Assembly (NCBI GenBank): GCA_021791715.1
Contig: JAJYWB010000046.1
Span: forward strand, 1-46,965
Source: Planctomycetota bacterium
GTDB taxonomy: Bacteria; Planctomycetota; Planctomycetia; Isosphaerales; Isosphaeraceae
Direction: 5' to 3'
DNA length: 46,965 nt
Numbering within the stretch: the first letter of the stretch is position 1; each line of letters starts with the position of its first letter. A program made the position numbers and the translations under genes. Under the pieces are notes generated by a model that worked only from the letters and a program-made list of their open reading frames with translations, was not told the DNA's origin and ran no database searches. This document shows, in pieces, positions 8,731-17,417 of this stretch.

Positions 8731-9645
8731 ATGAATCACCTCGGAATCGTTCGTTCGATCGCCACGGCTTTTGTTCTTTTTGTCGCGGCGGCGTTTTTGC
8801 CGGCGAGCACCGCTCGCGCGCAGCACGGCGGCGGAGGACATATGGGCGGTATGGGTATGGGCGGCATGGGCATGCACGGCATGGGCGGCATGGGCGGTAT
8901 GGGTATGGGCGGTATGGGCATGGGCATGCACGGCATGGGTATGGGCATGGGCGGCATGGGTATGGGCATGGGCGGCATGGGCATGGGCGGCATGGGTTAT
9001 GGCGGTATGGGCCGCGGTATGGGTTATGGGGGCTTCGGCGGGCTCGGGTACGGCGGTTTCGGCTACGGTCTCGGTTTAGGTTATGGGCTCGGTTACGGCC
9101 TTGGATATGGTGGATTCGGCTATCCGTTCGGCGGTTTTGGTTATGGCGGATTTGGCTATCCGTTCGGCGGTTTTGGTTACGGCGGGCTTGGGTACGGCGG
9201 GTTGGGTTATGGGCTTGGTTACGGCGGGTTTGGCTATCCGTTCGGCGGATTTGGTTACGGCGGGCTTGGTTACGGCGGTCTCGGTTATGGCGGGTTGGGT
9301 TACGGTCTTGGTTACGCGGGCATGGGCTACGGCTTGGGGGGTTTAGGCTTGGGTTACGGTCAGGGTTTGGGATATGGAGGTTTGGGATTCGGCGGGATGG
9401 GGTTCGGATTCCCGTACGGCGGGATGTTTATGAATCCCGCGATGTTTTGGTCGCAACCATATGTTAATCCGTTGTTCGGCGCCGGGCTCACTCCGCTCGC
9501 GGTTCAGGCGACGATGCTCGAACGGTACGGGTTGGGGAATACGGGTCGGCCGCGTGTCGTGCGATCGACGATGACGAGCGGCGTGCGATCGATTCCGCGG
9601 CGAGCGACGACGACGAACCCTCGCCCCGCGGCCGCGGCTCAATGA
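8731..9645 (+). CDS. Secreted Gly/Met/Tyr-rich low-complexity protein
   Basis: A 304-residue exported protein. ATG 8731 is preceded by GAGGGGA (about 8716-8722). Residues 1-30 form a signal peptide ending in STARA before QHGGGG. Residues 31-90 are built from GMGMGG and GMHGMG motifs; roughly residues 90-220 switch to GYG, GLGYG and GFGYPFGG motifs. The last 75 residues are ordinary sequence ending in an Arg/Thr-rich tail. Met- and His-rich repeats can bind copper or silver, and Gly/Tyr-rich repeats form elastic or adhesive surface layers; which applies is inference. No enzymatic domain is present. All six frames are open over parts of the repeats because of base composition, so other frames here are not genes. 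Confidence 0.7.
   Translation: MNHLGIVRSIATAFVLFVAAAFLPASTARAQHGGGGHMGGMGMGGMGMHGMGGMGGMGMGGMGMGMHGMGMGMGGMGMGMGGMGMGGMGYGGMGRGMGYGGFGGLGYGGFGYGLGLGYGLGYGLGYGGFGYPFGGFGYGGFGYPFGGFGYGGLGYGGLGYGLGYGGFGYPFGGFGYGGLGYGGLGYGGLGYGLGYAGMGYGLGGLGLGYGQGLGYGGLGFGGMGFGFPYGGMFMNPAMFWSQPYVNPLFGAGLTPLAVQATMLERYGLGNTGRPRVVRSTMTSGVRSIPRRATTTNPRPAAAAQ
8838..9011 (+). repeat. GGCATGG/GGTATGG short tandem repeats
   Basis: Nearly uninterrupted 6- and 9-base variants of GGYATGGGC encode the Gly-Met tract. Such DNA is prone to slippage, so the tract length probably varies between strains. Confidence 0.8.
9100..9275 (+). repeat. Repeated GFGYPFGGFGYGG coding blocks
   Basis: Three copies of the block GFGYPFGGFGYGG are separated by GLGYGGLGYGLGY-type spacers. 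DNA identity between blocks is high, with mostly third-position changes, which suggests recent internal duplication. Confidence 0.7.
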
Positions 9646-9682
9646 ATCGAAGAATCGACGGTCGCGTCGATTAAATGTCGGT

Positions 9683-9717
9683 ATGCGAGCATGTTTTTGA
9701 TTGTAACGTGCTCGCAT
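9683..9717. terminator. Bidirectional hairpin between convergent genes
   Basis: ATGCGAGCATG (9683-9693) pairs with CGTGCTCGCAT (9707-9717) over 11 positions with one G-T pair, around a T-rich 13-base loop. It lies exactly between the stop of the Gly-rich gene (9645) and the stop of the methyltransferase on the other strand (9733), so it can end transcription from both sides. Confidence 0.6.
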
Positions 9718-9732
9718 GCGATCAAAATTGGA

Positions 9733-11352
9733 TTACAACAGCGTTCCCTGGGTTTCCGAGCTTTCGCGTTTGGCTTTTTTGAAGTTGACGTCCGGGGCGT
9801 AATCGGGATGCGAGGCGCGTTCGGCGCCGGTGAGGAGCCCCTCGATCGTTAACAGTTGAACGCGCGGGTATTTTTTGCCGTTCGCTCCGGTGAGGAAGCC
9901 CGCCGCCGCGGCGTCGGCCCGCATTCCGGCGGTCGGTTCGTGGAGCGAGATCATGAGCGCGATCTCGGCTTTTTCTCGTTCTCGCACGTGGTTGAGAGCG
10001 CGGACGTCGTCGGCCTTGATCGTTCCGCCTTTCACTCCGACGACGATTTTGAGCGCCTCTTTACTGTCGATATCATAAAAGAATTTGATTGCGTCGATTC
10101 CGCCGTCGGCGCCTTTCTTTTTGCCCTGGTAGGGACGAGCGTCGACGAGCGAGACGGCCCACCACTGGAATTGATATTTGTCGCGGCGGGCGAGGTCTCT
10201 CGCCGAGTCGAGGTCTTTGGGGGTTCCGTGCACCTCGAACGCGCAGTTTCCGCCGAAGGCGTCTTTAAGCCTTTTTTCGATGAGCGAGATCGCGAGGTGG
10301 GTGATGTCGATACCGATCCAAGCGCGTTTAAGTTTTTGCGCGGCGTGGACGGCGGTTCCGCAACCGCAGAACGGGTCTAAGACGACGTCGCCTTCTTCGC
10401 TGCTCGCGGCGACGATGCGTTCGAGGAGCGCGAGCGGTTTTTGGGTGGGAAAACCGAGACGTTCCTGGGCTTGCGAATTGATTGGAGGAATATCGGTCCA
10501 AAGATTTTGAAGCTTAATTCCCTGTGATTCATCCAGATACATTTTAAGCCTTAGTTTACCGCCGGGCTTTGGAAAATGGAGACGATTTTCCTCGTCGTAG
10601 CGTCTCATTCGATCGATATCGCAAGACCATCCGTTCGCGTGCGGTTCATAGGTTTGTCCGTTTGAGGCCGTGTATGCATAACGCAAATTAGGTCTTGGAC
10701 CCGGGTTCCGCAACGTAACCGATTGCCAAACTCTTCCATCCGTGTCCTGTCCAGAGAATCGATTCTTAATATATTCCGGTTCCATCGGGGCGTGAACTTG
10801 ATTCCAGGTATACTTCGATGTTTTTGAATAGAAGAAGATCGAATCGGTACATACTCCGTATGCACGTCCGACATTTCCATGACTTGTCGTTCTTTTCCAC
10901 ACAATCTCGGACTTAAAATTCTCTTTGCCGAAGACTCCGTCGAGGACGATTTTAAGATAATGCGAGGCGGTGGGGTCGCAATGCAAATAGAGCGAACCCG
11001 TCGGTTTCAGCACGCGACGCAGCTCGAGCAGGCGACTAGCCATCATTGTAAGATATGCCATCATGTCGTTTTCGCCGAGAAAGGCGCGCAACGCCCGCAT
11101 GATCAGGGCGCAATCGGTATTGGCTTGATGGAGGAGATCGTCGTATTCGCGTTCGGCTTGCTCGCCCCAGCTCCAACTATCTTTGAAGGCCTCGATCTGC
11201 GCCTCGCTTTGATGTCCCTTGGGGGATTTGAAGAGGAGGTTGTAATCGCGTTTCGAGTTGAATGGAGGGTCGAGATAAACGAGATCGGCGGATTCGTTCG
11301 TGAGGTGATCGCGCATGACCTGAAGGTTATCGCCGTAAAACAGATGGTTCAT
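9733..11352 (-). CDS. Beta-class N4-cytosine/N6-adenine DNA methyltransferase fused to a restriction-endonuclease-like domain
   Basis: A 539-residue protein. Motif IV (LDPPF, residues 27-31) comes first and motif I (LDPFCGCGTA, 325-334) comes late, the order of beta-class methyltransferases that methylate adenine N6 or cytosine N4 using SAM. The middle (about 145-300) is the likely target-recognition region and is AT-richer than the rest. After about residue 385 comes a second domain with GADGGIDA (414-421) and IVVGVKGG (436-443), matching the D...(E/Q)xK layout of Mrr-like nucleases. The usual acidic/Gln residue is Gly439, so cleavage ability is uncertain. No separate restriction gene or specificity subunit is adjacent, so it is a one-protein modification, or modification/restriction, unit. 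Confidence 0.85.
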   Translation of the reverse strand: MNHLFYGDNLQVMRDHLTNESADLVYLDPPFNSKRDYNLLFKSPKGHQSEAQIEAFKDSWSWGEQAEREYDDLLHQANTDCALIMRALRAFLGENDMMAYLTMMASRLLELRRVLKPTGSLYLHCDPTASHYLKIVLDGVFGKENFKSEIVWKRTTSHGNVGRAYGVCTDSIFFYSKTSKYTWNQVHAPMEPEYIKNRFSGQDTDGRVWQSVTLRNPGPRPNLRYAYTASNGQTYEPHANGWSCDIDRMRRYDEENRLHFPKPGGKLRLKMYLDESQGIKLQNLWTDIPPINSQAQERLGFPTQKPLALLERIVAASSEEGDVVLDPFCGCGTAVHAAQKLKRAWIGIDITHLAISLIEKRLKDAFGGNCAFEVHGTPKDLDSARDLARRDKYQFQWWAVSLVDARPYQGKKKGADGGIDAIKFFYDIDSKEALKIVVGVKGGTIKADDVRALNHVREREKAEIALMISLHEPTAGMRADAAAAGFLTGANGKKYPRVQLLTIEGLLTGAERASHPDYAPDVNFKKAKRESSETQGTLL

Positions 11353-11718
11353 CGATTCGGTCTCGATTGAGGGATGGATCGTTTCATACGATAACGGACG
11401 TATAGTGCGAAATCAAGTGACCGATTGGATTGTCCTTCGGTCGATCTCGTTCGTTTCGCGTCGTGGAAACGGGTTGGGAGTGAGTTCGGCGCCGATCGCT
11501 CCGCGTGTGCGGAATCGCGAGCGGTCGATTTTCACAAGGCGGGAGACTTTCACGAACCTTTCGCTCTATAATGGAACGATACACGGCGAGAGCGCGTCGA
11601 GGCGGCGCGCGGGGGCCGCAGTCGCGGAAACCTTGATTCGGCAGCGGGAAAGCTTGTTCCGCGTGTCGGCAACACGACGAAGGCGAACGCCGTCGCCTTC
11701 AAGCCAGGGCCAAGTCCA
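11353..11718. other. Divergent intergenic region between the methyltransferase and sucA
   Basis: This holds the start regions of two divergent transcripts. Apart from the TATAAT at 11577, no RNA gene, repeat or hairpin is convincing. The open frames on both strands show no family features. Confidence 0.4.
11577..11582 (+). promoter_or_regulatory. Possible -10 box of the sucA-sucB operon
   Basis: A consensus TATAAT lies 137 bases before ATG 11719, in the divergent region. No clear -35 box is visible 16-18 bases upstream. Confidence 0.35.
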
Positions 11719-14529
11719 ATGAATCGCTCGTCGGTCGTGAACTGGTCGAATTCGGAGTTGATCGAGGCAAACCATCAACGCTGGCAGCGAGATCCGTCGT
11801 CGGTCGACGAGACCTGGCGTGCTTTTTTCGCGGGCTACGAGCTGGCGACGAAGAGCGGAACCGATTCGGAACCCGACGCCGAATCGAATCGTCAGGAGTC
11901 GTCGTACTTTGATGCGGCGCGGCTTCAGGCCGCGGTCACTCGCCTGATCGACGGTTATCGCGAGATCGGCCATTATCTCGCGGATCTCGATCCGTTACGG
12001 CTCAATCCCCCGCTCGATTCGCACGAGTTGCTCGATCTCGCGGCGTTCGGCCTGAGCGAGGCGGATCTCGACAAAACCTTTTACAGTCGGTTGACCGATC
12101 CCCCCGCGTCGACGCTGCGCGAGTTGTTGACGATTCTTCGTCAGACTTATTGCGGCAAGATCGGCGTCGAATATATGCATATTCGAGACAAAAGAATTCG
12201 AACATGGATTCAAGAGCGAATCGAGCCGACGCGAAATCAACCGCGGCTGGATTCGCGGAAGAAGCGGCGGATCGTGCTTAAGCTTTACGCCGCGGAGTTG
12301 TTCGAGACGTTTCTGCACAGCCATTACATCGGCCAGAAGCGGTTTTCGCTCGAGGGGGGCGAGATGTTGATCCCGTTGCTCGACGCGATCATCGAGCGTG
12401 CGGGGAAGGACGGGGTGCGCGAGATCGTGATGGGGATGGCGCATCGCGGCCGGTTGAACGTGCTCGCCAACATTCTTGAAAAGCCTTACGGGATGATCTT
12501 CGGCGAGTTCGAGGGGAACATGCCGATCGAGAGCGTCGCGGGGGACGGCGACGTCAAGTATCACCTTGGTTTCTCGGCGGATCATACGACATCGGAAAAT
12601 CATAAAATTCACCTTTCACTCACGCCCAATCCCAGCCATTTGGAGGCGGTCGATCCCGTCGTCGAGGGGCGGGTTCGCGCCAAGCAGCGGCGGTTCGGCG
12701 ACCGCGAGCGGAAGCTCGGTTTGCCCCTTTTGATTCACGGCGACGCGGCGTTCGCGGGGCAGGGGCTCGTCGCCGAGACGCTCAATCTTTCGCGGCTTCC
12801 AGGTTATCGCACAGGCGGAACGATTCATGTTGTTGTGAACAATCAAATTGGTTTTACGACCGCGCCGCAGGAGAGTCGATCGAGCTGGTATTGCACCGAC
12901 GTTGCGAAGATGATCGAGGCGCCGATTTTTCATGTGAACGGCGAGGATCCCGACGCGGTCGTGCACGTCGCCGAGTTGGCGACCGATTTTCGTCAGGCTT
13001 TCGGTCAAGACGTGGTGATCGACATGGTGTGTTATCGTCGCCACGGGCACAACGAGGGGGACGAGCCGGCGTTCACTCAACCGTTGATGTACGAGAAGAT
13101 TCGCGGCCGCGATTCGATCCGCGATCTTTACACCGAACATCTGATCCTCACGGGCGAGCTCACCGCCGACGAGGTCGCGACGATCGCCGAGACTTTCGAG
13201 GAGAAGTTGACCGCGATTTACAAAGAGGTTCATGATCATTCGTCTCCTCCCGCGCCGTTGCATCATCCGTTCACCGGCGCTTGGGCTGGGTTCACGAATC
13301 GATTCACGTGGGCGCCGGTTGAGACGGGAGTGCCGTTGACCGAACTGGCGCGGATCGCCGAGGCGACCGCGACGGTTCCCGAGGGGTTTCATCTCAATCC
13401 CAAAATCGAACGGATCATGTCGGCGCGGGTGAAGACGATCGAGAGCAAGGGGAGCGTCGATTGGTCGTTCGCCGAGTCGCTCGCTTTCGGGTCGTTATTA
13501 CTCGAGCGCACACCGGTCCGGCTGAGCGGCCAGGACAGCAGGCGGGGAACGTTCAGCCAGCGGCACGCGGTGCTCGTCGATTACAAAACGGGGGAGCGGA
13601 TCATTCCGCTCAATCGGATCGCTTCCGATCAGGCCGAATTGTGTGTTTATGATAGCATGCTTTCGGAGGCCGCGGTTCTCGGGTTTGATTACGGTTATTC
13701 GCTCGACGAGCCTCGGATGTTGATCATGTGGGAGGCGCAGTTCGGCGATTTCGCCAACGGCGCACAGGTGATCATCGATCAATTTATCGTATCGGGCGAA
13801 TCGAAGTGGGGTCGATCGAGCGGTTTGGTGCTGCTTTTGCCGCACGGTTACGAGGGGCAGGGGGCCGAGCATTCGAGCGCGCGGCTCGAGCGGTTTTTAT
13901 CGCTGTGCGCCGAGGAGAACATTCAGGTCGTGAACGCGACGACTCCCGCGCAATACTTTCATTTGTTGAGACGACAGGTGCGGCGCGATTTCCGCAAACC
14001 GCTGGTCGTGATGACGCCGAAGAGTTTATTGAGGCACAAGGCCGCGGTGTCGCCGGTCGACGAATTGACTTCGGGTCGATTCCGCGAGGTGATCGACGAC
14101 GTGATCGAGCCCGATCGCGTACGGCGCGTGCTTGTGTGTTCGGGTAAAGTGTATTACGACCTGCTTGCGCGGCGCGAATCGGTCGGCAAGACGCGCGAGG
14201 TCGCGATCGTCCGGCTCGAGCAATTTTATCCGTGGCCCGCGGACGCCTTGCGTGCCGCGTTGGGGCGGCATCGGAACGCTCGAGAGTGGGTTTGGGTTCA
14301 AGAAGAATCGCACAACATGGGGGGGTGGTTCTTCACGGCGCCTCGTTTGAACGAATTGATGGGCGTATCGTTCGAGTATGTCGGGCGCGACGCGAGCGCC
14401 AGTCCGGCGACGGGATCGCACGCGGTTCACGATCGCGAGCAAGCCGAGTTGGTCGCCGCGGCGATCGGCGCCTCGGTTCCACATCTCGTTACATCAACCC
14501 CTTTGGTCGCTCTTTCGAGCAAGGAGTAA
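11719..14529 (+). CDS. sucA: 2-oxoglutarate dehydrogenase E1 component
   Basis: The thiamine-diphosphate-dependent decarboxylase of the 2-oxoglutarate dehydrogenase complex: it turns 2-oxoglutarate into a succinyl group on the E2 lipoyl arm (TCA cycle). The 936-residue length fits the family. The N-terminal docking helix (YFDAARLQAAVTRLIDGYR) and core motifs MGMAHRGRLNVLAN, VKYHLGFSADH, HGDAAFAGQG and CYRRHGHNEGDEPAFTQP are intact, as is the C-terminal WVQEESHNMGGW. ATG 11719 is the first plausible start (MNRSSVVNWSNSELIEANHQ). The stop overlaps the ribosome-binding site of sucB nine bases on, so the two are co-translated. Confidence 0.97.
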   Translation: MNRSSVVNWSNSELIEANHQRWQRDPSSVDETWRAFFAGYELATKSGTDSEPDAESNRQESSYFDAARLQAAVTRLIDGYREIGHYLADLDPLRLNPPLDSHELLDLAAFGLSEADLDKTFYSRLTDPPASTLRELLTILRQTYCGKIGVEYMHIRDKRIRTWIQERIEPTRNQPRLDSRKKRRIVLKLYAAELFETFLHSHYIGQKRFSLEGGEMLIPLLDAIIERAGKDGVREIVMGMAHRGRLNVLANILEKPYGMIFGEFEGNMPIESVAGDGDVKYHLGFSADHTTSENHKIHLSLTPNPSHLEAVDPVVEGRVRAKQRRFGDRERKLGLPLLIHGDAAFAGQGLVAETLNLSRLPGYRTGGTIHVVVNNQIGFTTAPQESRSSWYCTDVAKMIEAPIFHVNGEDPDAVVHVAELATDFRQAFGQDVVIDMVCYRRHGHNEGDEPAFTQPLMYEKIRGRDSIRDLYTEHLILTGELTADEVATIAETFEEKLTAIYKEVHDHSSPPAPLHHPFTGAWAGFTNRFTWAPVETGVPLTELARIAEATATVPEGFHLNPKIERIMSARVKTIESKGSVDWSFAESLAFGSLLLERTPVRLSGQDSRRGTFSQRHAVLVDYKTGERIIPLNRIASDQAELCVYDSMLSEAAVLGFDYGYSLDEPRMLIMWEAQFGDFANGAQVIIDQFIVSGESKWGRSSGLVLLLPHGYEGQGAEHSSARLERFLSLCAEENIQVVNATTPAQYFHLLRRQVRRDFRKPLVVMTPKSLLRHKAAVSPVDELTSGRFREVIDDVIEPDRVRRVLVCSGKVYYDLLARRESVGKTREVAIVRLEQFYPWPADALRAALGRHRNAREWVWVQEESHNMGGWFFTAPRLNELMGVSFEYVGRDASASPATGSHAVHDREQAELVAAAIGASVPHLVTSTPLVALSSKE

Positions 14530-14538
14530 CGCGAGCCG

Positions 14539-15819
14539 ATGGCCACCGTATCGATCAAAGTGCCTGGAGTGGGAGAATCGATCACCGAGGGAATCCTGGC
14601 GCGTTGGCTGAAGGCCGACGGCGCCCTGGTGAAAGCGGGCGAGCCGCTTTTCGAGCTCGAAACCGACAAGGCGAGCAACGTCGTACCCGCGCCTTCCTCG
14701 GGGGTTTTGCGGGTGAAAATCGCCGAGGGGACGACCGTCGCGATCGGCGCCGAGATCGGCGTGATCGACTCGTCGGCGACGGCCGGGGCTCAGGCTCAGG
14801 TCGACGGCTCGGCGGGTAGCTCCGCAGTCGCGGCCTCGGCGGGTTCGACGCCGCCCCGCGCCGATTCGGCGGTCGCGGCTTCGGTCAACGGCGGCGAAGC
14901 CAAAGAGATTCATCTTTCCCCCGCGGTTCGTCGGATCGTCGCCGAGGAACGTCTTGATCCCGCCGCGATCACCGCGACCGGACCCGGCGGCCGATTGACC
15001 AAAGGCGATGTTCTTGAACATGTGTCGGCCTCGTCCGCGGCGATCGCCTCGCCGCCGCGCGAGTCCGCGGTCGCCTCGGCTCAGCCCGCGGCGACGATCA
15101 AGCCGAGCGCGACCGCCGTTCCCCGCGAGACCCGCAAACGGATGAGCGGAATTCGCCAAAAAATCGCCCAGCGGCTCGTCGAGGCGCAGCGCACCGCGGC
15201 GATCCTTACGACTTTCAACGAAGCCGACATGTCGGCGATTATGGATCTAAGGAATAAGTACAAAGAAACGTTTAAAAATAAGCATTCAATCGGCCTTGGA
15301 TTCATGTCGTTTTTCGTCAAGGCCGCGGTCGAGGCGTTGCGCGAATTTCCGGCGGTGAACGCGCGGGTCGAGGGGTCGGACATCGTCTATCACAACGTGT
15401 TCGACGTCGGAGTCGCGGTGAGCACCGAGCGCGGGTTGATGGTTCCGGTGATTCGCGACGCCGACAAGCTTTCGTTCGCCGGGATCGAAAAGGCGATCGC
15501 GGCTTACGCGGCTAAGGCGCGCGAAGGGACGATCTCGGTCGCCGACCTCCAGGGAGGAACGTTCACGATCACCAACGGCGGCGTGTTCGGCTCGCTCCTT
15601 TCAACGCCGATTCTCAACCCTCCTCAAAGCGGCATCCTCGGCATGCACGCGATCCAGAATCGCCCCGTCGCGCGCGGCGATCAAGTCGTCGTTCGTCCGA
15701 TGATGTACCTTGCACTTTCGTATGATCATAGAATTGTCGACGGGCGCGAGGCGGTGAGCTTTCTGGTGAAGATCAAGGAGAAGGTCGAGAGCCCCGAGCG
15801 TCTCATGCTCGACGTGTGA
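14539..15819 (+). CDS. sucB: Dihydrolipoyllysine-residue succinyltransferase (E2)
   Basis: The core of the 2-oxoglutarate dehydrogenase complex; passes the succinyl group from E1 to CoA. 426 residues in the standard order: lipoyl domain (lipoylated Lys in FELETDKAS, about residue 45), an Ala/Ser/Gly linker, the E1/E3-binding domain ([19 protein letters not shown]), a second Ala/Pro-rich linker, and the catalytic domain with [12 protein letters not shown] at the active site. Only one lipoyl domain is present. AAGGAG at 14521-14526 lies inside the end of sucA, nine bases separate the two genes, and both must be made in fixed proportion. Confidence 0.97.
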   Translation: MATVSIKVPGVGESITEGILARWLKADGALVKAGEPLFELETDKASNVVPAPSSGVLRVKIAEGTTVAIGAEIGVIDSSATAGAQAQVDGSAGSSAVAASAGSTPPRADSAVAASVNGGEAKEIHLSPAVRRIVAEERLDPAAITATGPGGRLTKGDVLEHVSASSAAIASPPRESAVASAQPAATIKPSATAVPRETRKRMSGIRQKIAQRLVEAQRTAAILTTFNEADMSAIMDLRNKYKETFKNKHSIGLGFMSFFVKAAVEALREFPAVNARVEGSDIVYHNVFDVGVAVSTERGLMVPVIRDADKLSFAGIEKAIAAYAAKAREGTISVADLQGGTFTITNGGVFGSLLSTPILNPPQSGILGMHAIQNRPVARGDQVVVRPMMYLALSYDHRIVDGREAVSFLVKIKEKVESPERLMLDV

Positions 15820-15913
15820 TCGCGACGTGAGCGATCGATCGCGGCGAATCGGCGAGAAGCTCGACCGATCGTCGCGGGCCGATCGCCTCGCCGTCGATTT
15901 ATATTTTTATTAA

Positions 15914-15936
15914 CGATATTATTAACTTTTATATCG
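15914..15936 (+). promoter_or_regulatory. AT-rich inverted repeat upstream of lpd
   Basis: CGATAT (15914-15919) pairs with ATATCG (15931-15936) in a short AT-rich island within GC-rich DNA, ending 19 bases before the lpd start. It could mark a separate lpd promoter or an RNA hairpin between sucB and lpd. Confidence 0.25.
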
Positions 15937-15955
15937 AGAGAAGGCGAGCGATTTT

Positions 15956-17371
15956 ATGGCCGCGGGTGCGAATCGGTACGACGTCGTGGTGATCGGCGCG
16001 GGGCCCGGAGGGTATGTCGCGGCGATCCGCGCGGCGCAGCTCGGGATGAAGGTCGCGTGCGTTGAGAAGCGTTCGAGTTTGGGGGGGACGTGCCTGAACG
16101 TCGGCTGCATTCCCAGCAAGGCGCTTCTTGATTCGAGCGAGCTTTATCATCTCGCCGAGTCGCGGTTCAAAATCCACGGGATTCGCGTCGACAATTTAGG
16201 GCTCGATTTGCCCGCGATGTTGGCTCGAAAAGATAAAGTTGTGAAAGAATTGACCGACGGCGTTCGGTTCTTGTTCAAGAAGAACAAGATCGCGGCGATC
16301 GAGGGGGTGGCGAAAATCGACGCTCCCGGGAAGGTTTCGGTTCGTGGGGGCGAAGTCGGCGACGTTTCTCTCGAGGCTCCGCACATCGTGGTCGCGACGG
16401 GGAGCGTTCCGGTCGAATTGCCGTTTCTCAAGTTCGACGGTAAGACGGTTGTCAGTTCAACCGAGGCGCTTTGTTTCGATCGAGTTCCCGAACACCTTTT
16501 GGTCGTCGGCGGAGGTTATATCGGGCTTGAATTGGGTTCGGTATGGCGCAGGCTGGGGGCGAAGGTGACGGTCGTCGAGTTTCTGCCCCGGATCACGCCG
16601 CTAGCGGACGTTGAAATCGGCGGCCTGCTTCACAAAAGCCTCGCCAAACAGGGGCTCGAATTTCAACTCGAAACCAAAGTGACCGGGATCGAGCTGCGGA
16701 ACGGCGGAGCGACCGTGAAAGCCGAGACGAATCATGGAGGATCGCTCTCGTATTCATGTGATCGTGTGCTTGTTGCCGTTGGACGACGAGCGTTCGCGGA
16801 CAAGCTTGGATTGGAGGAGCTGGGGGGGAAGGTCGATCCCAAAACGGGGAAGGTCGCGGTCGACGAGCGGTATCGTACGAACGTGGAGGGGATTTACGCG
16901 ATCGGCGACGTGATCGACGGGCCGATGCTGGCGCACAAGGCCGAGGACGAAGGGATCGCGGTCGCCGAGATCATCGCGGGAAAGCCCGGTCGCGTCGATT
17001 ACGATACGATCCCGAGCGTGATCTACACCTGGCCCGAGATGGCGAGCGTGGGGCTCACCGAGGAGCAAGCGAAGAGTAAAGGTTTAACATATAAAGTGGG
17101 TAAATTCCCGTTTTTGGCGAACGGTCGCGCCAAGGCGATGGACGAGACCGAGGGGTTGGTGAAGGTTTTGGCGGATTCGAGGACCGATCGTTTGCTCGGC
17201 GTGCACATCCTGGGTCCGCGCGCCTCGGATATGATCGCCGAGGCGGTCGCGGTGATGGAATTCGGCGGAAGCGCCGAGGATGTTGCGCGGACGTGCCACT
17301 CGCACCCGACGCTCTCCGAGGCGTTCAAAGAGGCGGCGCTCGCGGTCGATAAACGAGCGATCCATATGTAA
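15956..17371 (+). CDS. lpd: Dihydrolipoyl dehydrogenase (E3)
   Basis: FAD-dependent enzyme that reoxidises dihydrolipoyl groups and makes NADH; shared by the 2-oxoacid dehydrogenase complexes. 471 residues. Seen in order: FAD-binding VVIGAGPGGYVAAIRAAQLG, the redox disulphide GGTCLNVGCIPSKALL, NAD-binding VVGGGYIGLELGSVWRRLG, the second FAD motif EGIYAIGDVIDGPMLAHKA, and the dimer-interface HSHPTLSEAFKEAAL with the active-site His-Glu pair. ATG 15956 follows AGAAGG at 15938-15943. The 136-base gap after sucB allows either read-through or its own promoter. Confidence 0.96.
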   Translation: MAAGANRYDVVVIGAGPGGYVAAIRAAQLGMKVACVEKRSSLGGTCLNVGCIPSKALLDSSELYHLAESRFKIHGIRVDNLGLDLPAMLARKDKVVKELTDGVRFLFKKNKIAAIEGVAKIDAPGKVSVRGGEVGDVSLEAPHIVVATGSVPVELPFLKFDGKTVVSSTEALCFDRVPEHLLVVGGGYIGLELGSVWRRLGAKVTVVEFLPRITPLADVEIGGLLHKSLAKQGLEFQLETKVTGIELRNGGATVKAETNHGGSLSYSCDRVLVAVGRRAFADKLGLEELGGKVDPKTGKVAVDERYRTNVEGIYAIGDVIDGPMLAHKAEDEGIAVAEIIAGKPGRVDYDTIPSVIYTWPEMASVGLTEEQAKSKGLTYKVGKFPFLANGRAKAMDETEGLVKVLADSRTDRLLGVHILGPRASDMIAEAVAVMEFGGSAEDVARTCHSHPTLSEAFKEAALAVDKRAIHM

Positions 17372-17417
17372 TTGTATGGATTGTTGTTTGGTTTATCGCT
17401 GAGTCGAACGCGGCTTT

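Noticed and set aside
8731..9380. Overlapping long frames in the Gly-rich gene as extra genes
   Set aside because: They are frame-shifted readings of GGC/ATG and GGY/TAY repeats; only the frame with a signal peptide and ribosome-binding site is credible.
9856..10380. A 174-codon plus-strand frame
   Set aside because: Antisense to the methyltransferase, whose motifs are clear.
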